Positions 35,628 to 47,308 of a stretch of 64,000 nucleotides of DNA are shown piece after piece. Where the stretch lies: NCBI GenBank assembly GCA_020205615.1, contig CM035168.1, positions 5,398,237-5,462,236 on the forward strand. Reading direction: 5' to 3'. The first letter of the stretch is position 1. Every line of letters starts with the position of its first letter. The notes beneath the pieces are model-generated. The model searched no databases, was not told the origin of the DNA, and worked only from the letters and a program-made list of their open reading frames with translations. Position numbers and translations under genes: made by a program. Source of the DNA: Panax quinquefolius (lineage: Eukaryota > Streptophyta > Magnoliopsida > Apiales > Araliaceae).

Positions 35628-35932
35628 TAGTTCAAGGGAGAGTGTTTGTCGTGACCTCCCAAAAAGCAAGGAACCCGAACGAGGTCATCACGGGTAAGCT
35701 TATCATAAACTCTAGCGAAGTTTATACCTTATTTGATACCGGTTCTACCCATTCTTTTATTTCTCCTACTTGCGCTCAATGTTTAAATTTAACTCCAGAG
35801 AAATTAGACTTTGACTTATCTGTTGAAACTCCATTAGGAAAAACCTTCATTACATCCACTGTTTATAAGAGCTATTCATTTATTGAAAAATTGATGTCAA
35901 GCTTTCTTAGCCCATGTCACAGATTTAAATAA
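35628..35932 (+). pseudogene. Element G2: end of gag and aspartic protease
   Basis: Starting in GRVFVVTSQKARNPNEV, the frame runs through the retroviral-type aspartic protease with the active site DTGSTHSFIS (Asp codon at 35735). The protease would cut the Gag-Pol polyprotein as a dimer in particles. The frame stops at 35932, and the distal part of the protease is deleted compared with family members, so the enzyme is incomplete. Confidence 0.88.
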
Positions 35933-35944
35933 AAATACGTTAAA

Positions 35945-37116
35945 TTTGAATGATATTTCAATTGTTAATAAATTTCCTGACGTATTCCCTAAAGAGCTTC
36001 CTGGCCTACCCCTGGAGCGTGAAATCTAGTTTGGTATTGACCTTGAACCCGGTACAAAACCCATTTTCAAAGCCCCGTATCGAATGGCTCTTATTGAACT
36101 TCAAGAGTTAAAGACCCAACAGCAGGAATTATTAGACATCGATTTCATTTGTCCTAGTACGTCTCCTTGGGGTGCTCCTGTTCTATTCGTAAAGAAGAAA
36201 GATGGATGTATGCGACTTTATATTGACTCTCGGGAGTTGAATCATGTCATCATCAAAAATAAGTACCCGTTGCCATGCATTGATGACTTGTTTGACCAGT
36301 TATAAGGCTCCAAATTCTTTTCAAAGATCGATCTTCGTTCCAAATATCATCAGTTAAAGATTAAAACTGACGACATTCCAAAGACTGCTTTCAGAACTCG
36401 GTACGTGCATTACGAATTCCTAGTCATGTCTTTTGGATTGACTAATGCTTCTGCTGCCTTCATAGATATGATGAACCGAGTAATCAAGGAATATTTGAAT
36501 CATTTTGTTGTCGTCTTTATTGATGACATCCTCATATATTCTAAAAGCCGTGAAGATCATGAGCAAAACTTGAGATTGATACTCCAAAAGCTTCGTGAAA
36601 ACAAGCTATATGCCAAGTTAAAAAAATACGAGTTCTGGCTTGAGGAAGTAGCATTCCTTGGGCACGTGATATCAAATCACAGAATATCTGTTGACCCAAC
36701 AAAGATTAAAGCAATTCAAAGCTGGGAGAACCTAAGTCAGTGACCAAAGTACGTAGCTTTCTCGGCTTAGCTGGTTATTATCGGAGATCCGTGGAAGGAT
36801 TTTCTTGAATCGCTACTCCATTAACTCAGTTGACTCGGAAAGATACAAAATTCGGTTGGAGCAAAGAATGTGAGAGGAGTTTTCAAGAACTCAAGAGGAG
36901 ACTCATTTCAGCACTTGTTCTGACAATATCATCTGGTTCGGAGGGATTTGTCATCTACAGCGATGCTTCAGGCAGAGGGTTAAGAAGTGTTCTCATGCAA
37001 CATGGGAAAGTTATAGCCTATGCCTCACGACAACTCAAAGAATATGAGAGAAATTATCCTACTCATTATCTAGAGTTGGCTGCGGTCGTTTTCGCGCTTA
37101 AAATCTGGAGGCATTA
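35945..37116 (+). pseudogene. Element G2: gypsy reverse transcriptase and start of RNase H
   Basis: The RT begins with INKFPDVF/KELPGLPLERE-type sequence (about 35960-36030). It includes the fingers ([13 protein letters not shown], about 36167) and the catalytic FIDD (36516-36527, the gypsy form of YxDD). It ends with AFLGHVIS near 36650. An in-frame TAA replaces a Gln codon after FDQL (near 36303), another stop lies near 36028, and a frame change follows SWEN near 36730. RNase H resumes at about 36830 with YSDAS and LELAAVVFA, and is cut at 37116 within ...IWRHY by the insertion of element D. The gene continues at 58306. Confidence 0.92.
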
Positions 37117-38273
37117 TGTAAGACCCCAAATTTTATGAATAAAGATTTAAATTTCTCGAAATATTTTTTATATTATGGTGTGGATTTGATATAATGTTAT
37201 AGTTGTGGATAATATTTATAAATTCTGCAAAGTATGCCAGTTATTATAAAATATTCTTTTTATCGGGGAATATTCGTACAACGGCACAATCATTGGTGGA
37301 CCCCACAATGTAAGTATTGTCGTAGTTAGAAAACAACGAAATTATCATTTTATAAAAATAACTACGGCGAAAGTGTTACTGTTAAAACCATTGAACTACC
37401 CGGTAGTAAAAGTACAAAAGAATACGTGTGGTTGCGTAGTAGCACACCAGTATTGATTATTGATGCTTACGTAAGAAGTCACTCGCTTATACTCAATTAT
37501 TGCTACGAGAATTGCTGCATCATATCTCTCATATTATTGATTCGATTATTGTCACAAAGATCATCTCGCATAATATTTTATATATTATTAAATCAATAAT
37601 TGAGATGACAAAGTTATTCATATTATTAAATTACAATATTTATAATATCTAGTTCTTCATCGAGGAGAGGTTTGGTCATCTAATTAAGGCTACCAATAAG
37701 GAGAAATCCTTATCTGAAAGCCCCTTTCCCTCGAACGACTGGTTGTTAAATATTATGAGTTATAATATTAATGATGAATAAGTTCGTGTTTGATTAAAGA
37801 TGAAATTGATAGTTTCAATGTGTTGGGATTATTAGTGTTAGTGGAAATTGACATCTATTATGATGATAATTGATGTCTAGGGTTATATTGATAAATCGGG
37901 TAATTAATCAGATAAATGAGCAATTAATTGCTACTAATTCACATGCTTATATAACTATTTTTTCACATGTGTGTACTATTGAATCACATTCTTGTACTAT
38001 TAGGGGAGTTGGTGCAAGATTGATAATACTTGCATGACTAAGTTAAAAATGGAGGTATAGATGGAGGTACTATACTGTAATTCATATTTTCACATGATTA
38101 TAACTATTGATTCACATGATTGAACTATTGATTCACATTATTTACTATTAGGGGAGGTGGTGCAAGTTTGATAATACTTGCATGACTAAATTAAAAAATA
38201 AAAAAAAAGTTGAAGGTATTGTACTGTAATATTTCGAGCCCCAAAACGTGCAATTATCGAAACTATATTTTCC

Positions 38274-38282
38274 TATAAATAG
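38274..38282 (+). promoter_or_regulatory. LTR promoter TATA box of element D (5' LTR)
   Basis: TATAAATAG, followed by AAGCTCCTTC. Start of transcription is expected about 30 bp downstream, leaving about 110 bp before the donor-like GTAAGG at 38416. Confidence 0.6.
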
Positions 38283-38454
38283 AAGCTCCTTCTTCCTTTA
38301 TTTCTCACCAATTCACTAAAGCTATAGAGCAATTATTATGGATAGAAATTATAGAGAGAAAAAAAGAAGAAGCCCTCGCTACCTCTCTACTCCAAAGATC
38401 CGCTTTCTTTCTAAGGTAAGGGGTATTATTTCTTTTGTATTCATGAAGAGAGCT

Positions 38455-38990
38455 TCTGTTATTCTATTTCTTATTATTATGTTGGAATAACCTATCTATG
38501 CGAAGTACCGCATACATGATGAAATTCTTCTATTATTCTATTCTTTATTATTCTGTCGGAATATCCTGTTTGTGCGGATTACGCATGACCTGGTTCCATT
38601 CTTTATTATTCCGCTTAATATCACATGCATGTGTATTACGCACGACTTGGTTCCAATCTTTATTATTCTATTGGAATAACCTGCGTGCATTGTATCGCAT
38701 GCATGATGAATTCTATTGTTATTCCATTCTTTATTATTCTCGTTGGAACATCACATGCATGCGGATTACGCACGTGACTGAGTTCCATTCTTTATTATTC
38801 TGGCTGGGAATAACTCATCTGCATGCGATCTATCGCATGCATGGTGAATTCTTCTATTATTCCATTCTTTATTATTCTGTTGGAATAACATGTCTATGTG
38901 GATTACCACATGCATGGTGAATGATCCTTTGTATTCATTCCTTATTAAATTGTGGAAATGATCTGTCTACGTGGATTACCGCATGGCGGG
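38455..38990. repeat. Tandem hairpin array in the 5' LTR of D
   Basis: Seven or so units. The last complete unit has a perfect inner stem ATGTGG (38896-38901) and CCACAT (38906-38911). The outer arms are variants of GGAATAAC with GTTATTCC or TATTATTCC. A 140-codon open frame (38498-38920) across it repeats the peptide motif YSILYY and is an artefact. Confidence 0.72.
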
Positions 38991-39921
38991 TGAAAATCCA
39001 TTTACAGTTTCATAATTTTTCTGACCCTCAAAAATTCAGGAAAAATTTAAAATGATAATTTGATGAGTTTTATATATTGTGCTCAAAAATGACGATTTTT
39101 GGATGTATAGATTAAGAGTTATGGATTTTATGGGAAAAGACTATTTTAAAAGTAAACCCTTATAACTCTTTGTGGTTAACTCCAAAATTGGTGAAATTTT
39201 TATTGAGAGTACATGTATATAATAGGAGTATACCTTGTAAATTTCGGAAGTTTTGGACAAAAGTATAATTTATGATAAATGTCTAAATATTCGGCAGTTT
39301 TGGCCATATGAAAAATAGTAAATGAATTTAAAAAATTCTGAGAAAAATATATGTTCAATATGGGACTATATTCTCTAAAATCCTTAAAAAAAATATTTTT
39401 GGGATTTGATTTGTTATTTTTCATAAAATGAACTAGTTATGAGTAAATAAATTAAATATGTTATGTTAAGTAACAAAATTAGAAAATAGGATTTTATGGC
39501 TTAAGAATCCTATATAGGGTATATGCAGATTTTTTATGAGGGATTTGATCATTGGTGATGAAATTTTATGTGTATGGCATTTTTGAATGATTAAATGCAT
39601 TATTTTGTAAAGTGTAAACAATTGAAATAAATTGTTTATAAGTTTAAGAAGTGATTAAAATATTGTTATAATATTAATAATATTAGATTATGAGTTTATT
39701 AAGTGGTTGATAATATTTGGATAAATTTAAAGTCTTTAATATTTATCCTTATTTTCGTTTGATTAATGTTTATATCATTGTCATCATCCTCATGCTTATA
39801 TGGTGATGAAAGTTATCTTTGGCTGACGTGCAAAGATGGACAGTTGATTATTGAATTGTATATCTTTGGCTTACGTGCAAAGATGGACTGTTGATTATTG
39901 GTTTTATAGTTGTATATCTTT

Positions 39922-42397
39922 TGTGACACCCCCAAAATAGGTATACATCACCCATCCTGAGTCGCCAAATACATGGTACAGAAAGCAAACTACAACTTCA
40001 ATAATACAATTGTCGTGCAAAATACGACAACACATATTGTGAGTTTAAATACAAATATTGTCTTCTAGACAATATCAACACTCAAATAAGTCCTCATTAC
40101 AATTATTCAAACACTATTTTACAGAAATAGTGAGAACTGCTAAAACATTTTTCTAGAACCATCACTCCATACCCCGACTAGATCCTGCTATGTTCTCACC
40201 TCCTGAGAAGAAAAATGGAACAAAAAGGAAAAGGGTGAGCTCAACTAGCCCAGTAAATAATATTATGACTAAGATAATATACAAAAAATTATCATTAGTC
40301 TTGAACAGGGAAAAATCTGATAAAACATAATAGACAACAAGTTTTAGATCAAAATCTGCAGTGAAATAAAGAATCCATTAGAAGAGTCAAGTAGAGAATG
40401 AGTTCTACTATCTTCTAAGATTTAAAAGTCTATCATCAATATTTTATCCCTGTAACAACAATCAATATACATCTTTAATCGAATATTCATCTTTGCACTA
40501 CAGGCCAAAGATATTCATTTGTATCACCAGTTGGTCATGTTCATCTCAACACCTGTTCATCTTTGCATTACGGGCCAAAGATATTCATCAGTTAATCATT
40601 CATCTTTGCACTACAGGCCAAAGATATTCAATAATATCATCATTAAGGACTGAGGATGACGAAAAACATTTTAGAGAACGAATCCAGTGAGACAAAAGGA
40701 CAAATATTAGGGATTCGTGTTACGGTTTATCTAAGATCACTAATACTTCATAATAACCAATTTTGAAGCAGAATTCAAAAATAAAGATCAAAACATGGAT
40801 ACAATCAAATATATTAACCATAATAGACATCTTGGACAAAAAGGAAAATTTTCATTTTTCGGTGAATAGTGTCGTATACGTGAATAGTAACTCTGACACA
40901 AAAAGTTCCAAATTTGATTAAAAAGTTCGAACCAATATTTCGGCATAATGATATTGAAGAAAATAATATCATTTAAGAAGAAAATAACATCCCTTACCTC
41001 AAAGAAACAAAGATTTCTAATGAAATGTCTAAGTGATCTTTGAATGAAATTTATCTTTTAACAACAACTCTCAAAGTATCTAAATACTCACAAAATACGC
41101 TTGATAATATAGAGAGGAAAGCTTATGTTTCGGTGTGATTTTCAATTCTAACTTAGCCCTCTATTTATAGGAAAATGTTAAAGACGCAAGGCGGACTTGA
41201 CCTACTTACGATGGCTTTACTCCGCTACTATTGTCACCCACCACATTTGAAATAAAATTCAAACATTTCTTCACCAACCACAAGTGGGGCCCACTCAATT
41301 CTAGAATTTTCCACCAAAATCATTTATAAACCTAATTTTCTAATCACCACCTCTTAAACTTCATAACAAATCATTCGTTCATTTTTAACGGTTCAAAATT
41401 TGTGGACATATACTCAACTTATATATGTATAACATATCCAAAAATCACAACGATCTAACGGTCGGATTAAAAATTATAACTCACGCAATATATCATAAAA
41501 ATACTGATTTGATTTTTAATACCTCCATTCCGACAAAAATACTGATAAAATACCTCAACATTAATTCCTTCAATTATAACCACATAAAATAAATAAATCC
41601 ATCATTTATATCCGCATCAAATAAATATTTTCTTATCATATAAATCAATAATTAATTATTCATAAATAATATTACAGAATCACAATTATGACAACCAAGC
41701 CGTTCCCAGGAAAGAGGGGGCTTTCCGATAAGGATTTCTCCTTACTGGCGCGCAATTAGGTGACTAAACCTCTTATTGACAGAACTTTCTAGACATTGCC
41801 AATAATGCTATCTAATAATATTATTCAAATAATATAAATTATTGATCTGATAATGGGAAATACCGTGCAGTGACAATTATTGAAACAATAATAATATAAA
41901 ATATCAACGCAGCAATTATTGAATCAATAAAATAAAATATTGAATAAGAACTCACATCAGAATAATTATTGAGTAGTGCCTTTTACGCACGTGCAATCAA
42001 TAATTCAACAATCTTGTGCAATCTGGGTACCGTAAAGCATCATGCAACCACGCCAGACATCAGATTTTAACCACCGTGTATTCCAACGTTGTTAATTCAG
42101 AATAATTACGCCAGTTATTTATAAAACTCAAACTTTGTCGTTTTCTTCATGTGACAGTTATTCCGTTATGGGGCTCACAATTGACTGCGCCATCGTACGG
42201 ATATTCTCGACAAAAAGAATATTCCACGACCAAACGAATATTCCCCGACAAAAGGAATATTTTATAACCACTTGCTTATTTTGTAAAATTTGCACATTTC
42301 ACCCATAACCAAAGTATTATATCAAATTAACACCTTATTAATTTAGAATAATGAATAGAGAAATTTAATTTTATTTATAATAAGTTGGGGTCTTACA
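39922..42397 (-). mobile_element. Solo gypsy LTR S3 with target duplication TCTTT
   Basis: This 2476-bp LTR runs from TGTGACACCCCC to GGGGTCTTACA. It is flanked by TCTTT at 39917-39921 and 42398-42402. Removing it restores TATCTTTGGCTTACGTGC of the host LTR. It has a TATA box at 41161-41169 (minus strand), a donor-like site near 40990-41000 and the conserved block at about 41715-41795. It lacks the hairpin array and groups with X. Near its start it has a few CACTACAGGCCAAAGATATTC units (40485-40630). Confidence 0.93.
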
Positions 42398-43163
42398 TCT
42401 TTGGCTTACGTGCAGAGATGGACTTGGTATAATTATGACCAGGGATAATTTGGTATAATCATGACCTGTAATGTTGTAAACGATGTGGTAAAAGTCCTCA
42501 ATGGCCTGTGGTGCATTGATGGACAATTTTTGGTATGATTATGACCAGGGATTATTCGGTATAGTCATGACCATTGATGATTTAATGAATATCCTTGGTC
42601 CGTAGTGCAGGGATGATTCGATGACGTGGTTTATTTATTTAGCTGAGTCTTAGCGATAAAAATTGATGAAAACATTTTAAATTATAGAAGATAGTAGATA
42701 TCATGCTCTACTTGACTTTTCTAATGGATTGCTTATTCCGCTGCAGTTAAACTTGATGTCTATTGTATTTTATCAGTTTAACATTGTTGAAGGCTAATGA
42801 TAATTTATCATGCATTATCTTAGTCATAATATTTCTTACTAGGCTAGTTGAGCTCACCCTTTCTTTCACTGTTCTCTTCAGGAAATGAGAATATAGCTGG
42901 GACGAGTCGGGGAACGGAGTGACGGTCCAGATGATAGCATTAGTAGTCCTCACTATTCTGTTAAATAGTGTGGTAATAAATGTAATGAGGACTCCATTGA
43001 GTGTGGATATTGTCTAGATGGCAATATTTGTATTAAAACTCATAGCATATGTTTTGTCGTATTTTACACGACAGTTGTATAATTAAGTTTCTATTTGTAT
43101 TTTGTATCATGTATTTGGCGACTCAAGATGGGTGATGTATACCTGTTTTGGGGGCGTCACAGT

Positions 43164-43175
43164 TGGTATCAAAGC
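43164..43175 (+). promoter_or_regulatory. Gypsy primer binding site of element D
   Basis: TGGTATCAAAGC lies two bases after the LTR end. It is complementary to the 3' end of initiator tRNA-Met apart from one or two bases. Confidence 0.88.
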
Positions 43176-43337
43176 TTAAGGATATTATCCTTGGCAGAGA
43201 TATGAGACAAAAACTAGGAGGGGAGAGATGGAGAATTCCTTCGCTAGTATAACTTACCTAAGTTTATTTGGTATTTAATTGGTCGGTCAGAGTTTAGGGA
43301 TAATATGTGATATATTAATTAACCCTTGTTTTGTGAC

Positions 43338-43351
43338 AGTGTTTGAAAATG
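43338..43351 (+). promoter_or_regulatory. Candidate 3' splice site and gag start codon of element D
   Basis: TTGTTTTGTGACAG ends at 43339, ten bases before the gag ATG (43349). Together with the conserved AG|GTAAGG after the LTR promoter it could define a leader intron that removes the hairpin array and primer site from a spliced gag mRNA. The pyrimidine tract is only moderate. In element E the equivalent AG has become CG. Confidence 0.4.
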
Positions 43352-44470
43352 ACATCTGAAAATGTTGAGATCAGCAATGAAGCACATGAGACCGTTGAGT
43401 CACCAACGATCAATACCCAGGATAATGTGCAACAGGAAGACAATAATCCTTAGGTAAATAACAACACCAATCAAATGATGAACGATGGAATGTTCAGAGG
43501 CTTTATGCAATTCATGCAACATCAAGTAAGAGAGAGCCATGTTCAAAATATAGGTGGAAATAATGGCAACCCACGATTCGGTCACCGCTAAGCGCTTCAA
43601 GGAGCTGGGACCACCGAGTTTTTGGGAAAGCCGAACCACTTAAGGCGAGACGTGGTTAAAGCGAGATCACCAAGATATTTGATGTCTTGGGATGCTCCGA
43701 GGAGCAAAAGGTTCCTTTGCCACCTTTATGTTGCGTGAAGAGGCGATTCTCGGTGGGAATCAGAAAAAGCGTACTCGACTGACGCCTCAAGATGTCTTGG
43801 GAGAAGTTCCAAGAGCTATTCAACGACAAGTACTTTCCGAAAGTATTCGTCACATGAAGGAGGTGGAGTTTATCAAGTTGGAGCAAAACAATATGATCGT
43901 GTGCATGATACGAGGCTAAATTTGCGAGTTATCCCGTTTGCATCCCATTTGGTCGATAATGAGGAGCGAATGATGCGAATGTTTCTAAGAGGTTTGAAAC
44001 CCGATATACGCCAATACCTCATTTCTCACAAATTGTGTTTGTATTCGGATGTAGTGAATAGGGCTCAATTATTAGAGCGCCGATAATAAACCAAATTTCA
44101 ACTAAAAGGCAACGATAATAATCGTATCTGCGGTGTGGCAACGACCATCTAACAATGATAATCATCGTGGGGAAATTATCATGCCAAGAATGGTAACCAC
44201 TTGCCGTGGTAATCATGGCCAAGATAATAGTAGTGGAAATTTCAAGAAGAGGAGATTCAACAATGATGGAAAGATGTCAAGACCAAAGACTGTTGTTAAG
44301 GAAGGAGAACAACCGCGGTCGATATGTTACAAATGCGGAGGGAGGGACATATCGGTCAAATCTGCGTGATGCAAATCAAAGTATGTTACAATTGTGGAAA
44401 AGAAGGTCACCTAGCCCGATTTTGTCGTGCACCAAAGTCAAGTCTAGCTGGGACGGTGGCACCAAAGGCG
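43349..44470 (+). pseudogene. Element D: gypsy gag with two CCHC knuckles
   Basis: The start codon at 43349 opens MTSENVEISNEAHETVESPT. The frame then breaks (TAG near 43453, TAA near 43590, and several shifts). Capsid-like pieces are recognisable: PRSKRF/PFATFMLREEA, then RHMKEVEFIKLEQNN, then the well-kept stretch LVDNEERMMRMFLRGLKPDI up to about 44084. The zinc-knuckle region follows: a first CYKCGG (about 44322) and a second, intact CYNCGKEGHLARFC (44384-44425) in a shifted frame. Gag would assemble particles and bind genomic RNA. Indels around 43690, 44090 and 44345 abolish a continuous product. Confidence 0.88.
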
Positions 44471-44479
44471 GATATGAAC

Positions 44480-44760
44480 AAAACAAAGTCGGTGGTTTCA
44501 GGAAGAGCGTTTTTTGTGACTTCTCAAAAAGCGAGTAACCCGAACGAAGTTAACACGGGTTAGTTAATTATAAATTCTTACGAAGTCTATGCCTTTAGAT
44601 ACCGGTTCTACCCATTATTTTATCTCTCTTGCTTGCGTTCAACGTTTAAATTTGACCCCAAAGAAGTTAGACTTTGACTTATTGGTTGAAACTTTGTTAG
44701 TAAAAACCTTCACTTCATGTGTTATCCAAGTCTTGGATGAGAGTCACAGTTTTTAAATGA
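44480..44760 (+). pseudogene. Element D: aspartic protease remnant
   Basis: It starts at GRAFFVTSQKASNPNEV (about 44500) and continues through DTGSTHYFIS with the Asp codon at 44598-44600. A stop replaces Lys/Thr after NTG near 44561, and a frameshift lies just before DTG. The distal protease is incomplete. Confidence 0.82.
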
Positions 44761-44769
44761 TATTTCTAT

Positions 44770-45550
44770 CATTAATAAATTTCCTGACGTATTCTCAAAG
44801 AACTCCTTAGCTTACCCCTAGAGCGTGAAATAGAATTTTGTATTGACCCCAGTACAAAACCCATTTCTAAAACCCTCAAATATTTCTTTACCTAAAACTA
44901 TCGTATAATGTGCCAAAGACGTTGGCTCGAGCTGTTGAAGATTACGATCATACCATTCAATATCATCGTGGAAGAGCTAACATGGTAGCTGACGCGTTGA
45001 GTAGAAGATCGTATGCGTTTACGAGTGCGATGTTGTTAGCACAAAAACCCATTACATATAACTTATAAATGATGAAGATAGAGTTAAAGACTCTAGGAAC
45101 CCACGTGAAGATAACGAATATACGATTAGAATCAACTTTAATCGATAAAGTTAAAGCCGCTCAAGCTTCACATCCGAATCTGATGAATGTGAAGAAGAAG
45201 GTTCAAGAAGGCGTTATCTCAACCCTCGATTTAATTGGCCCATTTGAAATCCTCGATCGAGTAGGAACTGTGGCCTATAGACTCGTTTTACCACCAAGTA
45301 TGTCGTGCTTTTCACGTATCGATGTTACATAAATATGTGGATGACCCGAACCACGTTATTAAATTAGAACTAGACGAGATAGCAGAAGATTTAACGTATG
45401 AGGAGATACGTGTTAAAATCTTGGATAAGAAGGATCGTATTCAACACTTAAAGGTTATACCTCAAGAGTTAGAATCTGAAATGAAGTCAAGGTATCCTCA
45501 CCTCTTCGGCATACCAAGTACGTACGTAAATTTCAAGGGCGAAATTTCAT
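44770..45550 (+). pseudogene. Element D: internally deleted pol (RT start, RNase H end, chromodomain end)
   Basis: The first residues of RT (INKFPDVF-like, about 44775-44860) are joined near 44876 to the end of RNase H (LKYFFT, then VADALSRRS-like around 44990). At about 45228 the linker before integrase (LIDKVKAAQ) is joined to the post-integrase part ([20 protein letters not shown]). So the RT core, most of RNase H and the whole integrase catalytic core have been removed by two deletions. The C-terminal chromodomain tail also lacks its VKVLWRNH segment (near 45465). D cannot supply pol functions. Confidence 0.88.
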
Positions 45551-45563
45551 AAGGAGGGGAGAT
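45551..45563 (+). promoter_or_regulatory. Element D polypurine tract
   Basis: AAGGAGGGGAGAT lies immediately before the 3' LTR start TGTTAGACCCC. Confidence 0.82.
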
Positions 45564-46899
45564 TGTTAGACCCCAAATTTTATGAATAAAGATTTAAATT
45601 TCTCGAAATATTTTTTTATATTATGGTGTGGATTTGATATAATGTTATAGTTGTGAATAATATTTATAAATTTTTCAAAGTATGCAAGTTTTTATAAAAT
45701 ATTCTTTTTATCAGAGAATATCCGTACGACAGCACAATCATTGGTGGACCCCACAACAAAAGTATTGTCGTAGTTAGAAAACGACAAAATTATCATTTTA
45801 TAAAAATAACGGCGAAAGTGTTACCGTTAAAACTGTTGAACTACCCTAGTAGTAAAAGTACGATGTCTGCATGGTTGCGTAAGTAGCACACGTATTGATT
45901 ATTGATGCTTACGTGAGAAGTCACTCGCTTATACTCAATTATTGCTATAATAATTCTTTGCATCATATCTCTCATATTATTGATTCGATTATTGTCACGA
46001 TTATCCGTCGCATAATATTTTATATATTATTAAATCAATAATTGAGACGACAAAGTTATTCATATTATTAAATTACAATATTTACAATGTCTAGAAGTTC
46101 TGTCAAGGAAAGGTTTGGTCATCTAATTGCGCGCCAATAAGGAGAAATCCTTATCGGAAAGCCCCCTCTTTCCTGGGAACGACCTGGTTGTTAAATATTG
46201 TGAGTTATAATATTAATGATGAATAAGTTCGTGTTTGATTAAAGATGAAATTGATAGTTCCATTGTGTTGGGATTATTAGTGTTAGTGGAAATCGACATC
46301 TATTCCGATGATAATTGATGTCTGGGGGTTATATTGATAAATCGGGTAACTAATCGGATAAATGAGCAATTAATTGCTACTAATTCATATGCTTATATAA
46401 CTATTTGTTCACATGTGTGTACTATTGAATCACATTCTTGTACTATTAGGGGAGTTGGTGCAAGATTGATAATACTTGCACGACTAAGTTAAAAATGGAG
46501 GTATAGATGGAGTTACTATACTGTAATTCGTATTTTCACATGATTATAACTATTGATTCACATGATTGAACTATTGATTCACATTATTTACTATTAGGGG
46601 AGGTGGTGCAAGTTTGATAATACTTGCATGACTAAATTAAAAAATAAAAAAAAGTTGAAGGTATTGTACTGTAATATTTTGAGCCCCAAAACGTGCAATT
46701 ATCAAAACTATATTTTTCTATAAATAGAAGCTCATTCTTCTTTCATTTCTCACCAATTCACTAAAGCTATAAAGCAATTATTATAGAGAGAAATTATACT
46801 GAGAAAGAAAGAAGAAAGTTTTACTACTCTACTCCAAAGATCCAGGTTTCTTTCTAAGGTAAGGGGTATTTCTTTCATATTCATGAAGAGAGCTTACAT

Positions 46900-47308
46900 T
46901 ATTCCATTTCTTATTATTATGTTGAAATAACTCCGCCTATCACAATCTGCCGCATACATGGTGAAATTCTTCTATTATTCCATTCTTTATTATTCTCGCT
47001 TTAATATCCTCATGCATGCGGATTACGCATGACTGGTTCCATTCTTTATTATTCTATCGAAATATTACGCCTACATCATTATTCATGACCGTTCCATTAT
47101 TTATTATTCATTGGAATAACTTTTACTATCGCGGTTCATCGCATGCATGGTGAATTCTGTTGTTATTCCATTCTTTATTATTCATTTGGAATATCACATG
47201 CATGTGGATTACGCATGACTGGTTCCATTCTTTATTATTACGCTTTAAATAACTCGTCTGCGTGTTATTCCATTCTTTATTATTCGTTGGAATAACTCGC
47301 CTACATGT
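46900..47308. repeat. Tandem hairpin array in the 3' LTR of D, split by element E
   Basis: About five units precede the E insertion, and the array ends at 56517-56620. Several units look corrupted relative to the 5' LTR of D, with changes concentrated at CTG/CAG words. Confidence 0.65.

Larger units (their letters stand above)
37117..43161 (+). mobile_element. Element D: 5' LTR, interrupted by solo LTR S3
   Basis: The LTR begins TGTAAGACCCC at 37117, directly after CATTA (37112-37116), and ends GGGGGCGTCACA at 43161. Without S3 it is about 3.56 kb. It has the conserved block (about 37650-37730), TATA box 38274-38282, donor-like AAG|GTAAGG at 38416 and the hairpin array (38455-38990). A region of about 700 bp follows (39010-39720) that is also found inverted in X and B, and the 57-bp-type repeats are interrupted by S3. 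It belongs to the array-bearing subfamily. Confidence 0.9.

Noticed and set aside
38498..38920. A 140-codon open frame (YSILYY-rich peptide) and similar frames at 4820-5209, 48200-48613 and 55127-55480
   Set aside because: All coincide with the LTR hairpin arrays. The repeating aromatic peptide follows from the TTCTTTATTATTC words of the unit.
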